Source: Hafnia alvei
GTDB taxonomy: Bacteria; Pseudomonadota; Gammaproteobacteria; Enterobacterales; Enterobacteriaceae
Assembly (NCBI RefSeq): GCF_964063325.1
Contig: NZ_OZ061315.1
Span: 1,612,001 to 1,676,000 of the forward strand
Direction: 5' to 3'
DNA length: 64,000 nucleotides
In this document: positions 17,889 through 26,233 of the stretch, in pieces
Numbering within the stretch: the first letter of the stretch is position 1
Layout: each line of letters starts with the position of its first letter
Translations under genes and position numbers: made by a program
Notes under the pieces: model-generated
What the model was told of the DNA's origin: nothing
The model's database searches: none
The model's input: the letters and a program-made list of their open reading frames with translations, nothing else

Positions 17889-18010
17889 ATGAATAAATAT
17901 TACTCTGAAGAGGATGCTGTTTATGTGGTAATACAACAGGTTTTGATATAAGATGAAAGTGGTTAATTTGACGAATGATTCAAAAAACACATGAGGTGAT
18001 TGGTGAGTAA
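17889..18010 (+). pseudogene. Remnant of a toxin-like gene before the first immunity paralogue
   Basis: A 20-codon open frame starts at ATG 17889 (MNKYYSEEDAVYVV...). In another frame, the last codons before 18010 read ...KTHEVIGE-stop. The ending resembles the remnants ahead of the second and third paralogues (YIYESRGE-stop, KVYETYGK-stop). The TAA at 18008-18010 lies one base before the ATG of the next gene. I read this as what is left of an effector whose middle has been lost. Confidence 0.35.
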
Positions 18011-18011
18011 A

Positions 18012-18398
18012 ATGGATTTAATTACTATGACATTAGGAGTTATATCCTTCTTGGTTTTTTTTGCTACCATTATTTATTCAGTCATTAATAACAAAAAACA
18101 TAAATCTTTATGCTCCTTATTTATTAAAGAGTTTGGTTTTTTACCTGGGGGGATTATACTCGCTCAAGCGGGTGGCGTTTTCCTAACCTTTCAAAAAGAT
18201 CTTTTCTTTTTATTCCCACTAATAGTTTCTGAAGGTAATTTTATAGTTAGAGACATGAAGTCTGAACACTACAACTTCATTAGATCGCTACCTAGTGAAA
18301 TAACGCTATGGATAAAAATAAAATATATACTATTCTCTGTTAGCATAATATTAATGCTAATTTCATACATTTCCTACAGATTATTAACAATGAGCTGA
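18012..18398 (+). CDS. Putative membrane immunity protein, paralogue 1 of 3
   Basis: 128 residues. N-terminal membrane segment (residues ~7-24), a soluble middle, and a C-terminal segment (~105-122). It shares a pattern with the genes at 18518 and 19008: LCxxFxxxF..LP, then GG.xxFQKDxFF, then F.xRDM...xFIxSLPxE...WIK.K, then the last membrane helix. Spacing of the motifs is conserved. I chose ATG 18012, one base after an upstream effector-like stop, over GTG 18003 because the same stop/start coupling is seen in all three. No known family was recognised; small membrane proteins coupled to toxin 3' ends are typically immunity proteins. Confidence 0.6.
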   Translation: MDLITMTLGVISFLVFFATIIYSVINNKKHKSLCSLFIKEFGFLPGGIILAQAGGVFLTFQKDLFFLFPLIVSEGNFIVRDMKSEHYNFIRSLPSEITLWIKIKYILFSVSIILMLISYISYRLLTMS

Positions 18399-18517
18399 GT
18401 AGCGTCAGAGACCTAACTTACGGAGTTATACTAGAGTGTAGGAATGTTGGTGGAGAAACAGACTCTTATTTAGGAGACGGCTTTGGAGAGTATATATATG
18501 AATCGAGAGGTGAGTAA
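18392..18517 (+). pseudogene. Effector C-terminal remnant before paralogue 2
   Basis: In one frame the stretch reads ELSSVRDLTYGVILECRNVG followed by GETDSYLGDGFGEYIYESRGE-stop, with TAA at 18515-18517 immediately before the TTG start at 18518. It has no start codon or N-terminal part. It aligns with the remnant before paralogue 3 (VG-E---S---G---G---YE--G). Confidence 0.45.
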
Positions 18518-18901
18518 TTGAAATCATTAATTATGTTTTCATCACTTTTCAGTTTTGCTGTCATAGTGATAGCCTTCATTTATTCAGAATTAAAAAATAA
18601 TAAACACAAGGAACTATGTAATGAGTTCCTTGAACAGTATCACTACATACCCGCAGATGTCTTGGCCTATCAAAGTTCTGGTATCCTATTTACATTCCAA
18701 AAGGATATTTTTTTCCTTATGGCCGCAATATTCAATGATGATAGCTTTTTTGTTAGGAATTTAGATAAAAACATATATTCTTTTATAAAAAAACAACCAT
18801 CCAAAAAAATATTTTGGATTAAAGCTAAGTTTTTAATTTTGATATTTGGATTTATATCACTTATTGTTAACTATCTCGCTTTTACTATCTTCATAAAATA
18901 A
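18518..18901 (+). CDS. Putative membrane immunity protein, paralogue 2 of 3
   Basis: 127 residues from TTG 18518, with AGAGGTGAG just upstream. N-terminal and C-terminal hydrophobic helices surround a conserved middle: LCNEFLEQYHYIPADVL, FTFQKDIFFL, FFVRNLD, FIKKQPSKKIFWIKAK. Clearly related to the genes at 18012 and 19008. The start codon directly abuts the stop of an effector-like remnant. AT-rich. Function inferred as self-protection or orphan immunity; not established. Confidence 0.6.
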   Translation: MKSLIMFSSLFSFAVIVIAFIYSELKNNKHKELCNEFLEQYHYIPADVLAYQSSGILFTFQKDIFFLMAAIFNDDSFFVRNLDKNIYSFIKKQPSKKIFWIKAKFLILIFGFISLIVNYLAFTIFIK

Positions 18902-19018
18902 AAGTATTTATGTGATGAGACTATTGGCATAGGCGTTGTTAAGCATGTAGGACATGAACTTGGTAGTTCCGGTGGTGAATTGTTGGGTGATAAGGTATAT
19001 GAAACTTATGGTAAATAA
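18902..19018 (+). pseudogene. Effector C-terminal remnant before paralogue 3
   Basis: Begins in frame directly after the stop of paralogue 2 and reads for 38 codons, including GIGVVKHVGHELGSSGGELL and ending KVYETYGK-stop (TAA 19016-19018). The glycine spacing (G-G-G-GG-G) suggests a membrane-inserting or glycine-zipper-type tail. It overlaps the ATG of the next gene at 19008. No start of its own. Confidence 0.45.
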
Positions 19019-19421
19019 TATCTTTAGTACAACTGAAGAACTCATTATGGCCGTACTTGCGGCCATATCAGCGCTATCGACATTACTTTGCTTTATTCAA
19101 TATTTTCTTTCAAAAAGAAATTTTCAAGAAACATGTAATTCTTTTATGAATAGATTCAATAAACTTCCAAATCAAGTATTGTTGTATAGGGATGGTGGAT
19201 TCTTTTTTTCTTTCATGCGGGACTCATTCTTCATAATCGCGCTACTAGCAAAAGAAAATGGGTTCTACACGCGTGACATGGATGTAAATGAGGTACGATT
19301 TATAAAATCCCTCCCTAGAGAGCAAACAAGGTGGATAAAACATAAAGTAATTGTAACTATAATTAGCTTTATCGCATATATATCATCACTTGCTTTCTAT
19401 TTTGTGGTAATTAAAAAATGA
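19008..19421 (+). CDS. Putative membrane immunity protein, paralogue 3 of 3
   Basis: 137 residues from ATG 19008, which overlaps the stop of the effector remnant; ATG 18999 is an alternative. It shares the family pattern: TCNSFMNRFNKLPNQVL, FFFSFMRDSFFI, FYTRDMD, FIKSLPREQTRWIKHK, then a C-terminal membrane helix. It is slightly longer at the N terminus than its two paralogues. The three differ widely in sequence, as expected if each once matched a different effector variant. Confidence 0.6.
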   Translation: MVNNIFSTTEELIMAVLAAISALSTLLCFIQYFLSKRNFQETCNSFMNRFNKLPNQVLLYRDGGFFFSFMRDSFFIIALLAKENGFYTRDMDVNEVRFIKSLPREQTRWIKHKVIVTIISFIAYISSLAFYFVVIKK

Positions 19422-19472
19422 ATATTCTACGCAAGTGTAAACGGTGAAGAGTGATCTTCTGTTGGTGGGAGA

Positions 19473-19937
19473 CTATGTGATGTTAGTTTTCTCATCATGT
19501 GTTAAGCAGCTAGTTATGCATGGATCTGCATGAAAGAAAAAGGATCTAGATCGTAAAGTATCGAGATCGACGCCTCGGCGCATGTATTTTGCCAGCGTAG
19601 GCTCTAGCGTGAGTGTGCCACCGAGTCGGTTTCTACGCTTTTCCAGATAGGCGTTGCCGAACACCAGATAATCTAGCGCAAAGCGGCTGAATGCCTGCTG
19701 GCTAAGCAACTTATACGGAATGAAGGTGCTGGTCAGAATATTACGTTTTACGTAAATGGCCGAGCTGTGGTGTGTTGCTGCACGGAACGTGCACGCCAGC
19801 CCATCCAGACTAATCGGCGGTTCATGCCACTGTTCGACGCGGGAGCATTCCAGATAATCCAATAGTTCGCGGCGGTCCAGTTCACTTTTCGGGCGGTTTT
19901 TTATATCTGGGGAGTAGTGATTTTTCTCTGCTGCCAC
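19473..19937 (-). pseudogene. P2-like phage portal protein (gpQ), N-terminal fragment
   Basis: About 130 residues align with the N-terminal third of the P2-type portal protein: LDRRELLDYLEC, EPPISLDGLACTFRAATHHS, IYVKRNILTSTFIPY, FSRFALDYLVFGNAYLEKRR and LAKYMRRGVD. The family is usually about 340 residues; homology stops at residue ~128 and an unrelated 26-residue tail leads to a chance stop. It cannot make a working portal. It is the right landmark of the decayed prophage, opposite the broken repressor. Confidence 0.75.
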
Positions 19938-19993
19938 TTTGCTGCCATCGGTCTAAAGAGTAACTTTTAACATATTGTTTTATATAGACTTAA

Positions 19994-20017
19994 ATTTCAG
20001 GCAATAAAAAACCCGGT
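19994..20017 (+). repeat. Right copy of att-like direct repeat flanking the prophage remnant
   Basis: ATTTCAGGCAATAAAAAACCCGGT, 22 of 24 positions shared with 16451-16473. It runs into a hairpin (CCCGGTAGTC at 20012-20021 with GACTATCGGG further on) that could be a terminator for ybjL on the minus strand. Confidence 0.45.
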
Positions 20018-20176
20018 AGTCTTGAACCTAAGAAGGCGGGACTATCGGGCTCCTCAATATGGGGAACATCAAAGAAAAGCAGTGGCACTAATTAAGACTT
20101 TATCGCGGCTAGAAAGTTTCAGACAAAGTGAAAAAAATCACAGCTTTTTCCTTTTTGTTTGAATTATAAGGTTTTA

Positions 20177-21865
20177 TTATCCGCCGACGCCTGGCCATAT
20201 GATGACAATAAGTGTCCCCGCGAGCGTGAGCAGTACGTTGGCTATGGCATAAGTGCCCGCATAGCCTAGTGCAGGGATGTTGCTGCGTGAGGCATCGCTG
20301 ATGATTTCCATCGCGGGAGCACAGGTTCTGGCCCCCATAATGGCGCCAAATAGCAGGGCGCGGTTCATGCGCAGCACGTAGGCACCAAACAGGAAGCAAA
20401 TGACAACGGGCAGCAAGCTGACGACCAAGCCGGAGAGCAACATTTGCCCACCGATTTGTCCTAGGCCGTGGTTCATACCCGCACCTGCGCTTAGGCCAAC
20501 ACCGGCCATAAACACCATCAAGCCAAACTCTTTCACCATGTTCAGCGCCCCTTGCGGGATATAGCCGAAAGTAGGGTGGTTGGCACGCAGGAACCCAAGC
20601 ATGATGCCGGAGAACAGTAATCCAGCTGCGTTGCCGATACCAAAGGAGAAATTACTGAACTTGAAGGTAATCAAGCCAATCATCAAGCCAACGATAAAGA
20701 AGGCGCAGAAGGCTAAAAGGTCAGTAACCTGACTGTGGATTGAAATAAATCCAATGCGTTCTGCCACACTTTTAACGCGGCGTGCATCGCCACTCACCTG
20801 AAGTACGTCGCCTTTGTTGAGCACGATGTTGTCATCAATAGGCATTTCAATCTGGCTGCGTATCACACGGTTTAGGAAGCAACCGTGGTCAGTCAGTTTG
20901 ATTTGGCTAAGGCGTTTACCCACTGCATTGTTGTTTTTGACCACAATCTCTTCGGTCACGATGCGCATATCCAGCAAATCGCGGTCGAAAACTTCTTTCC
21001 CATTACGGAAGCTTGGGTCTAAGCGGGCATGGGCATCAGGGTAGCCCACCAGCGAAATCTCATCGCCGACCTGTAAAACCGCATCACCGTCTGGCGTGGC
21101 CAAGATGCCGTTACGGCGGATACGTTCGATGTAACAACCGGTTTGGCGATAAATACCCAGCTCGCGTAGGTTTTTGCCATCAGCCCAAGAAACCAGCTCT
21201 GGGCCAACGCGGTAAGCGCGAATAACTGGCAGAAAAACTTTGCGCTGCACTTCATTATCTAATCCACGTTCGCGCGCAATCTGCTGCGCTGATGTTGGCA
21301 AATCTTGGTGTTGGAGTTTAGGTAAATAACGCGCGCCAAAAATCAGGCTGACTAAACCAATGAGATAGGTCAGAGCATAGCCAAGGCTTAGGTTGTCTTG
21401 CAGATGGGCGAGATTAGGATTGTTAGTCATGGTTTGACGCAGTGTATCGCCCGCACCTACCAGCACCGGCGTGGAGGTCATTGAGCCTGCCAACATCCCA
21501 GCGGTTAAGCCGATATCCCAATGGAAAAGTTTACCAAAGCCCAAAGCCATCACTAACGCACTGCCAACCATCACAAGGGCCAGCATGAGATAGTTTTTCC
21601 CATCGCGGAAAAAGATAGAGAAGAAATTGGGACCGGCCTCTACGCCCACACAGAATATAAACAGCATAAAGCCGAGATTCAGTGCTTCCGTGTTGATGGC
21701 AAAATGCTGTTGTCCGAGTAGAAGAGAGACAACCAAAACGCCAATGGAGTTACCGAGCTGAACGGAACCCAGACGTAATTTACCGAGGCATAGCCCCAGC
21801 GCCAAGACAACGAACAACAGCAGGATGTAATTTCCTGTTAACAAACTTGCGACATCAATGTTCAC
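20177..21865 (-). CDS. ybjL: AspT/YidE-family transporter YbjL
   Basis: 562 residues if started at GTG 21865, which matches the start and length of E. coli YbjL (561); the frame is open to ATG 21928, but that adds 21 residues without homology. Layout: an N-terminal block of about five membrane segments (LLLFVVLALGLCLGKLRLG...), two central TrkA_C domains (residues ~200-375, with LRELGIYRQTGC and GDVLQVSGDARR), and a second membrane block ending in ALGYAGTYAIANVLLTLAG. The family includes the aspartate:alanine antiporter AspT, but the YbjL substrate is unknown. No strong ribosome binding site is visible. Confidence 0.87.
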   Translation of the reverse strand: MNIDVASLLTGNYILLLFVVLALGLCLGKLRLGSVQLGNSIGVLVVSLLLGQQHFAINTEALNLGFMLFIFCVGVEAGPNFFSIFFRDGKNYLMLALVMVGSALVMALGFGKLFHWDIGLTAGMLAGSMTSTPVLVGAGDTLRQTMTNNPNLAHLQDNLSLGYALTYLIGLVSLIFGARYLPKLQHQDLPTSAQQIARERGLDNEVQRKVFLPVIRAYRVGPELVSWADGKNLRELGIYRQTGCYIERIRRNGILATPDGDAVLQVGDEISLVGYPDAHARLDPSFRNGKEVFDRDLLDMRIVTEEIVVKNNNAVGKRLSQIKLTDHGCFLNRVIRSQIEMPIDDNIVLNKGDVLQVSGDARRVKSVAERIGFISIHSQVTDLLAFCAFFIVGLMIGLITFKFSNFSFGIGNAAGLLFSGIMLGFLRANHPTFGYIPQGALNMVKEFGLMVFMAGVGLSAGAGMNHGLGQIGGQMLLSGLVVSLLPVVICFLFGAYVLRMNRALLFGAIMGARTCAPAMEIISDASRSNIPALGYAGTYAIANVLLTLAGTLIVIIWPGVGG

Positions 21866-22196
21866 GGCGAATAACTTATCGTTAACTAGCTTGCGCTTGA
21901 TATGATTGACTATTGGAGATACATTCAACCATACAAAATAATAAATTTCATCTTTAACTCGGAGATCCGCAGTAATAGATGAAACCCCAATACGAACGAT
22001 GTATTGGCAGCTATTTTAGACGCGACTTGTGTGTTCGGCCAACAAAAAGCCGAAACATGTGGGAATGCGTCTTTTGCACGTTATCGCGCTAGGGAATGCG
22101 TGGGCTCACAGGGCTATCTGTTTCGCCAAGGGCGGTGAAAATAGCAGGTTACTGTGGGTGTATTGAATATCGCTTCTAAGGAAAGAGGGATTTTTG
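21866..22196. other. Divergent intergenic region between ybjL and ybjM
   Basis: About 330 bp with no gene seen. It should contain the promoters of both divergent genes. Nothing else recognised. Confidence 0.5.
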
Positions 22197-22589
22197 ATGA
22201 CAATGTATCGGCGTTGGTTGGGCGCGATAGTTGCTTTTATCTTGGTCAGCTTGCTCTTCATGGCATTAAAACCGTGGGATCACGCAGACGGCCCCAATAT
22301 TGTAATGAAAGGTGAAATCAGCCTGCTGTGGTTTGTTATTCCAGGATTTATAGCGAGCTATGCTTCTGTGAGCGGCCGCATTTTTTATCCTTTTCTTGGC
22401 ACCCTTTGTGCCGTGCTGGCTTCAACATTGATTCACCTGTTTTATGGAACAGAGCTCCGTAACGGATTACAGATGTTTGCGTATGGAACCAGTGCGCTTT
22501 TCTGGTCGACGTCAGGCGCGTTTCTTTTTTGGTTTGTTGCGCTCACCTGGCAGAAGAAGCGCTCTCTTGGCGTTGAGCGCTATCGCTAA
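22197..22589 (+). CDS. ybjM: Inner membrane protein YbjM
   Basis: 130 residues with four hydrophobic segments (about 8-24, 42-58, 65-85, 97-115). ATG 22197 has AGAGGG seven bases upstream; the preceding TTG is less likely. Position between ybjL and grxA and the size match E. coli YbjM. No function is known for the family. Confidence 0.72.
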   Translation: MTMYRRWLGAIVAFILVSLLFMALKPWDHADGPNIVMKGEISLLWFVIPGFIASYASVSGRIFYPFLGTLCAVLASTLIHLFYGTELRNGLQMFAYGTSALFWSTSGAFLFWFVALTWQKKRSLGVERYR

Positions 22590-22615
22590 AAACTCATGAC
22601 ATTCGGATAGATAAA

Positions 22616-22647
22616 ATAAAAGGGCATCCAAATGGATGCCCTTTTTT
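22616..22647. terminator. Bidirectional terminator between ybjM and grxA
   Basis: AAAGGGCATCC-AAAT-GGATGCCC followed by TTTTTT, with A-rich sequence on the other side, between convergent genes. A strong intrinsic terminator on both strands. Confidence 0.88.
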
Positions 22648-22662
22648 CGAAGCAGAAAACGA

Positions 22663-22926
22663 TTACTGGAACAGAGCCAGATTTTCTTTGGCATAGGCTT
22701 CAAAGTCAGTGCATCCGCCAATGTGTTTCTGATCGATGAAAATCTGTGGAACGGTTTCAACCGGTTTACCGACGGTTTTTTCCAGATCGGCTTTAGTGAT
22801 ACCTTCTGCGTGGATATCAATATAACGGAAGTTGAAATCATCGCGTTCTTCGGTCAGTTTCTCAGCCAACTCTTTAGCACGGACACAATACGGGCAGCCC
22901 GGACGCCCAAAAATTACTGCAAACAT
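22663..22926 (-). CDS. grxA: Glutaredoxin 1 GrxA
   Basis: 87 residues (E. coli Grx1 has 85). Active-site CPYC at residues 11-14, the cis-Pro region TVPQIFIDQKHIGG and the following GCTDFEAY glutathione-binding region are all present. A cytoplasmic glutathione-dependent disulfide reductase that serves ribonucleotide reductase and others and resets OxyR. Convergent with ybjM, as in E. coli. Confidence 0.95.
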   Translation of the reverse strand: MFAVIFGRPGCPYCVRAKELAEKLTEERDDFNFRYIDIHAEGITKADLEKTVGKPVETVPQIFIDQKHIGGCTDFEAYAKENLALFQ

Positions 22927-23081
22927 GAGAACTCCTTGATTGATTTGAGCTTATTCACTAAATCTTGATAATGTTTAGCGCCGACTCACTTTAACTGCGT
23001 TTACTATGCCTGCTACGGCAGTTAAAAAAAAGTAGGATTTGCCTGTTACTTTGATAAATTTTACCTATTTAGGGAGTCCGC

Positions 23082-23387
23082 ATGAAGGCTTTAGGGGATT
23101 TGCCTAGACCTGTTTTAATCTGTGAAGCGCTGGGAATGGTACTGCTGGTGGTAGCCTATCTCAGCATTCACGATTATATTCATCTACCCGATCTGCTTGC
23201 GACACCGCTTGCGGCGGTCATGATGATTTTTGCCGGTGTTGCATTGATGATACCGGCTGCCGTGGCGCTGATTTGGAGTTTGACGCACAGCAAAACACCG
23301 CTGTTTAGTTTAACGCCAAAGCAAGATGCGTCGGCGGCAAAACCTGAAACAAAATCTGAGGAGCATAAAAATGACGCCAACCATTGA
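23082..23387 (+). CDS. ybjC: Membrane protein YbjC
   Basis: 101 residues with two membrane segments (about 12-28 and 41-66) and a charged tail ending KNDANH. ATG 23082 has AGGGAG eight bases upstream. It overlaps the start of nfsA by 17 bp, as expected for the E. coli ybjC-nfsA-rimK-ybjN operon, which is under MarA/SoxS/Rob control there. The function is unknown. Confidence 0.82.
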   Translation: MKALGDLPRPVLICEALGMVLLVVAYLSIHDYIHLPDLLATPLAAVMMIFAGVALMIPAAVALIWSLTHSKTPLFSLTPKQDASAAKPETKSEEHKNDANH

Positions 23388-24093
23388 TCTTCTGTGTTCA
23401 CATCGATCTGTCCGTGCGTTTACGCCACAGCCTATCGGTGACGCAGAGCGGGAGGCAATTTTTGCTGCGGCACGTGCAACGTCGAGCTCAAGCTTCTTGC
23501 AGTGCAGCTCTATTATTCGTATTACCGATCCTTCACTACGTGAGCAACTGGTTGAGTTAACCGGAGGCCAACAGCATGTGGCCGATGCTGCAGAGTTCTG
23601 GGTTTTCTGCGCTGATTTCAATCGTCATAAAGAAATTTTTCCTGAAGCTCAATTAGGTCTGGCCGAGCAACTGCTGTTGGGTACCGTTGATACTTCGCTG
23701 ATGGCGCAGAACGCTTTTACTGCGGCTGAATCGTTGGGACTAGGCGGTGTCTATATTGGCGGGCTACGTAATAATATTGAGGAAGTCACCCAGTTATTAA
23801 AGCTGCCACAAAATGTGCTGCCGCTGATGGGATTGTGCCTTGGGTATCCGGCGACCAACCCTGCGCAAAAACCGCGTTTACCTCAGGCGATGGTGGTACA
23901 TGAAAATTACTATCAGCCGCTCGATCGCGAACTTCTCGCGCAATACGACGCCCATATTTGCGCCTACTATCAAAGCCGCGGAAGCAATACACGTAGCGAT
24001 ACTTGGAGCGAGCAGATTAAGCGCACGCTGGCGAAAGAGAGCCGCCCGTTTATGCTGGAATATCTGCATAAACAAGGTTGGATCCTAAGATAG
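23371..24093 (+). CDS. nfsA: Oxygen-insensitive NADPH nitroreductase NfsA
   Basis: 240 residues, identical in length to E. coli NfsA. ATG 23371 has GAGGAG at 23358-23363. FMN-binding motifs: LCSHRSVRAF near the start, ARATSSSSFLQCSSIIRI, and LGGVYIGGLRNN in the middle. A cytoplasmic FMN flavoenzyme that reduces nitroaromatics and quinones by two-electron steps using NADPH. Overlaps ybjC and precedes rimK by 27 bp. Confidence 0.93.
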   Translation: MTPTIDLLCSHRSVRAFTPQPIGDAEREAIFAAARATSSSSFLQCSSIIRITDPSLREQLVELTGGQQHVADAAEFWVFCADFNRHKEIFPEAQLGLAEQLLLGTVDTSLMAQNAFTAAESLGLGGVYIGGLRNNIEEVTQLLKLPQNVLPLMGLCLGYPATNPAQKPRLPQAMVVHENYYQPLDRELLAQYDAHICAYYQSRGSNTRSDTWSEQIKRTLAKESRPFMLEYLHKQGWILR

Positions 24094-24120
24094 TTTGCCT
24101 ACTGGTTTAAGAGGTTGGCT

Positions 24121-25008
24121 GTGAATATCGTCATACTTTCCCGTGATGGCTCCCTTTATTCATGTAAACGCTTGAAAGAGGCGGCGCTGCGACGTGGTCA
24201 CCACATTGATATTGTTGATCCGCTTTCGTGTTATATGAACATCAACTGCGCGGCCCCCAGCGTGCATGAAAAAGGGCGCCAGTTAGAGCGCTATGACGCC
24301 GTTATCCCACGCATTGGATCGGCGATCACCTTTTACGGCACGGCGGTTTTGCGGCAGTTTGAAATGTTGGGTAGTTTTCCGCTGAACAACGCCGCTTCGA
24401 TAGCCAAAGCCCGTGACAAGTTGCACTCATTACAGCTATTGGCTCAACAGGGCATCGATTTGCCTATCACGGGATTCGCGCACCGTCCTGACGATACTAG
24501 CGATTTGATTGAAATGGTCGGCGGTGCTCCGCTGGTGGTTAAGCTGGTTGAAGGAACGCAGGGGATCGGCGTGGTTCTTGCTGAAACGCGTCAGGCTGCG
24601 GAAAGTGTTATTGATGCTTTTCGTGGTTTGAATGCGCACATTCTGGTGCAGGAATACATCAAAGAGGCTCAGGGTGCGGATATACGTTGTCTCGTGATCG
24701 GCAAACGCGTGATAGCGGCTATCGAACGGCAGGCTAAACCCGGTGAGTTTCGTTCTAACCTGCATCGCGGCGGTACCGCCAAACGGGTGGTTATCACCGA
24801 GCAAGAACGCGAGGTGGCGCTGAAAGCCGTTGCCACGCTGGGTTTATGCGTGGCAGGCGTTGATATCCTACGTTCCGAACGAGGCCCGTTGGTGATGGAG
24901 GTCAACGCTTCGCCGGGGTTGGAAGGCATTGAAACTACCACCGGGAAAGATATCGCAGACATGATGATCGACTACATTGAGCGCACGATTGCGCGCAAAA
25001 AGCACTAA
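24121..25008 (+). CDS. rimK: Ribosomal protein S6--L-glutamate ligase RimK
   Basis: 295 residues from GTG 24121, with AGAGG six bases before it. ATP-grasp fold: PLVVKLVEGTQGIGVVL, QEYIKEAQGADIRCLV and the Mg-binding DILRSERGPLVMEVNASPG. Adds glutamate residues to the C terminus of ribosomal protein S6 and can make poly-alpha-glutamate. The second-from-last part of the ybjC-nfsA-rimK-ybjN operon. Its stop overlaps a small convergent gene by three bases. Confidence 0.92.
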   Translation: MNIVILSRDGSLYSCKRLKEAALRRGHHIDIVDPLSCYMNINCAAPSVHEKGRQLERYDAVIPRIGSAITFYGTAVLRQFEMLGSFPLNNAASIAKARDKLHSLQLLAQQGIDLPITGFAHRPDDTSDLIEMVGGAPLVVKLVEGTQGIGVVLAETRQAAESVIDAFRGLNAHILVQEYIKEAQGADIRCLVIGKRVIAAIERQAKPGEFRSNLHRGGTAKRVVITEQEREVALKAVATLGLCVAGVDILRSERGPLVMEVNASPGLEGIETTTGKDIADMMIDYIERTIARKKH

Positions 25009-25199
25009 ACCTGCACAAACTGGTTGGTTGCAGGCTGGTAGTGATATCCCGCCTGCGCCAATCGTTCCTGTAATCCGCTGATTGAAATATCATAACGGCG
25101 GGTCAAATCTTCTAGCGATGGGCACTCGTCGCGGAGTTTCATGTTGACGATGCTCATCAGCATCAATGGGTCCATGGTGGCATAGCGCGTCAGCGACAT
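25005..25199 (-). CDS. DUF4250-family small protein
   Basis: 64 residues. ATG 25199 has GAGGAG six bases upstream (minus strand); the longer open frame starting at 25340 is not needed. The protein has the family pattern TMDPLMLMSIVNMKLRDECPS, then LTRRYDIS, a short helix-turn-helix-like arrangement common in Firmicutes and found in some enterics. It is convergent with rimK, overlapping its stop. No experimentally known function. The antisense orientation inside the nfsA-rimK-ybjN operon is unusual. Confidence 0.75.
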   Translation of the reverse strand: MSLTRYATMDPLMLMSIVNMKLRDECPSLEDLTRRYDISISGLQERLAQAGYHYQPATNQFVQV

Positions 25200-25341
25200 T
25201 GTGTACTCCTCTTTCCGCCAAGATTGATGAATTAATTGTCTTTGAGCATAGATAAAACGGGCAATTTTCCGTAAGCTATGCCCCTTTTCTACGTCTGTGC
25301 TTATTATCTCCTGTTTTATCATTTTTGTAAGGTAGGCCACT

Positions 25342-25833
25342 ATGGATTCGCTAATCGTCCCGGATCTGGATCTTTTACGACGCTGGCTGGATCAACTGGG
25401 CATCACCTTTTTTGAGTGTGACTCCTGCCAAGCGCTACATCTGCCACATATGCAGAATTTTGACGGTGTATTTGATGCCAAAGTCGATATGATCGATAAA
25501 ACGATTTTGTTCAGCGCACTGGCTGAAATACGCCCAACCTCGCTGATCCCGTTGGTTGCCGATCTCAGTCAAATGAACGCCAGCACGTTGGCAGTGAAAG
25601 TCTTTGTTGATATTCAGGATGACAATTTACCGAAGCTGATTGCCTGTCTTTCATTGAACGGCAGCGTTGGCGTGACGCTTGAGCAGTTTGCTGAGTTCAT
25701 GAAACAGGGCGAAGAACAGCTTTCGATGATCATGATGGAGACGCGCGCCAATGGCATGTTGTTTCTCGGCGAAGGTGAAGAAAGCGACGCCGATTACGAC
25801 CCAGACGCCATGAGCGGACCTCTGCTGCATTAG
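25342..25833 (+). CDS. ybjN: YbjN family regulator/chaperone-like protein
   Basis: 163 residues, acidic C-terminal tail (GEGEESDADYDPDAM). Matches E. coli YbjN in size and in the N-terminal IVPDLDLLRRWLDQLGI and central LPKLIACLSLNGSVGVTLEQF stretches. The family has a type III secretion chaperone-like fold, and E. coli YbjN overexpression affects motility and stress responses. It follows rimK, with the small antisense gene in between. Confidence 0.9.
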   Translation: MDSLIVPDLDLLRRWLDQLGITFFECDSCQALHLPHMQNFDGVFDAKVDMIDKTILFSALAEIRPTSLIPLVADLSQMNASTLAVKVFVDIQDDNLPKLIACLSLNGSVGVTLEQFAEFMKQGEEQLSMIMMETRANGMLFLGEGEESDADYDPDAMSGPLLH

Positions 25834-25868
25834 TGATAACGCCACTGACAGTCACTGCGCTGACATGG

Positions 25869-25904
25869 TTCAACGGCACCGTTATGGTGCCGTTAGTTTT
25901 TGTA
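25869..25904 (+). terminator. Terminator after ybjN
   Basis: AACGGCACC (25872-25880) pairs with GGTGCCGTT (25886-25894), followed by AGTTTTTG. 36 bases after the ybjN stop. Confidence 0.82.
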
Positions 25905-26230
25905 TAAAAACCTCATAAATATTCTGCAAACTAATCAATCTCCCCGATATCTGACGCCATTAGAGGCATGAATGGCGCACGACATAGATGCAATTGCATA
26001 GAAAATCGATAATTGACGTTTTTTCCACCGCTCGGTGGCTGGATAGGCTATCTGCAGTTATGCTTGATTTGCAGCGTACAGCTCAGATTTTCCTCATATT
26101 ATTACCCAACATTTAAATGAAGAAATAACCGTTTTTTCTGATTTTATATGCATAACGATCTGCTGTCGCATGCCATCACTGCTGGTAAACGGGCTAGTGC
26201 GCGCCGTTTCTACATTATTTGGAGGGATTG
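25905..26230. other. potF upstream region
   Basis: About 330 bp after the ybjN terminator and before potF, AT-rich in the right half. Presumed potFGHI promoter region; NtrC- or sigma-dependent elements could not be assigned by eye. Confidence 0.4.
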
Positions 26231-26233
26231 ATG

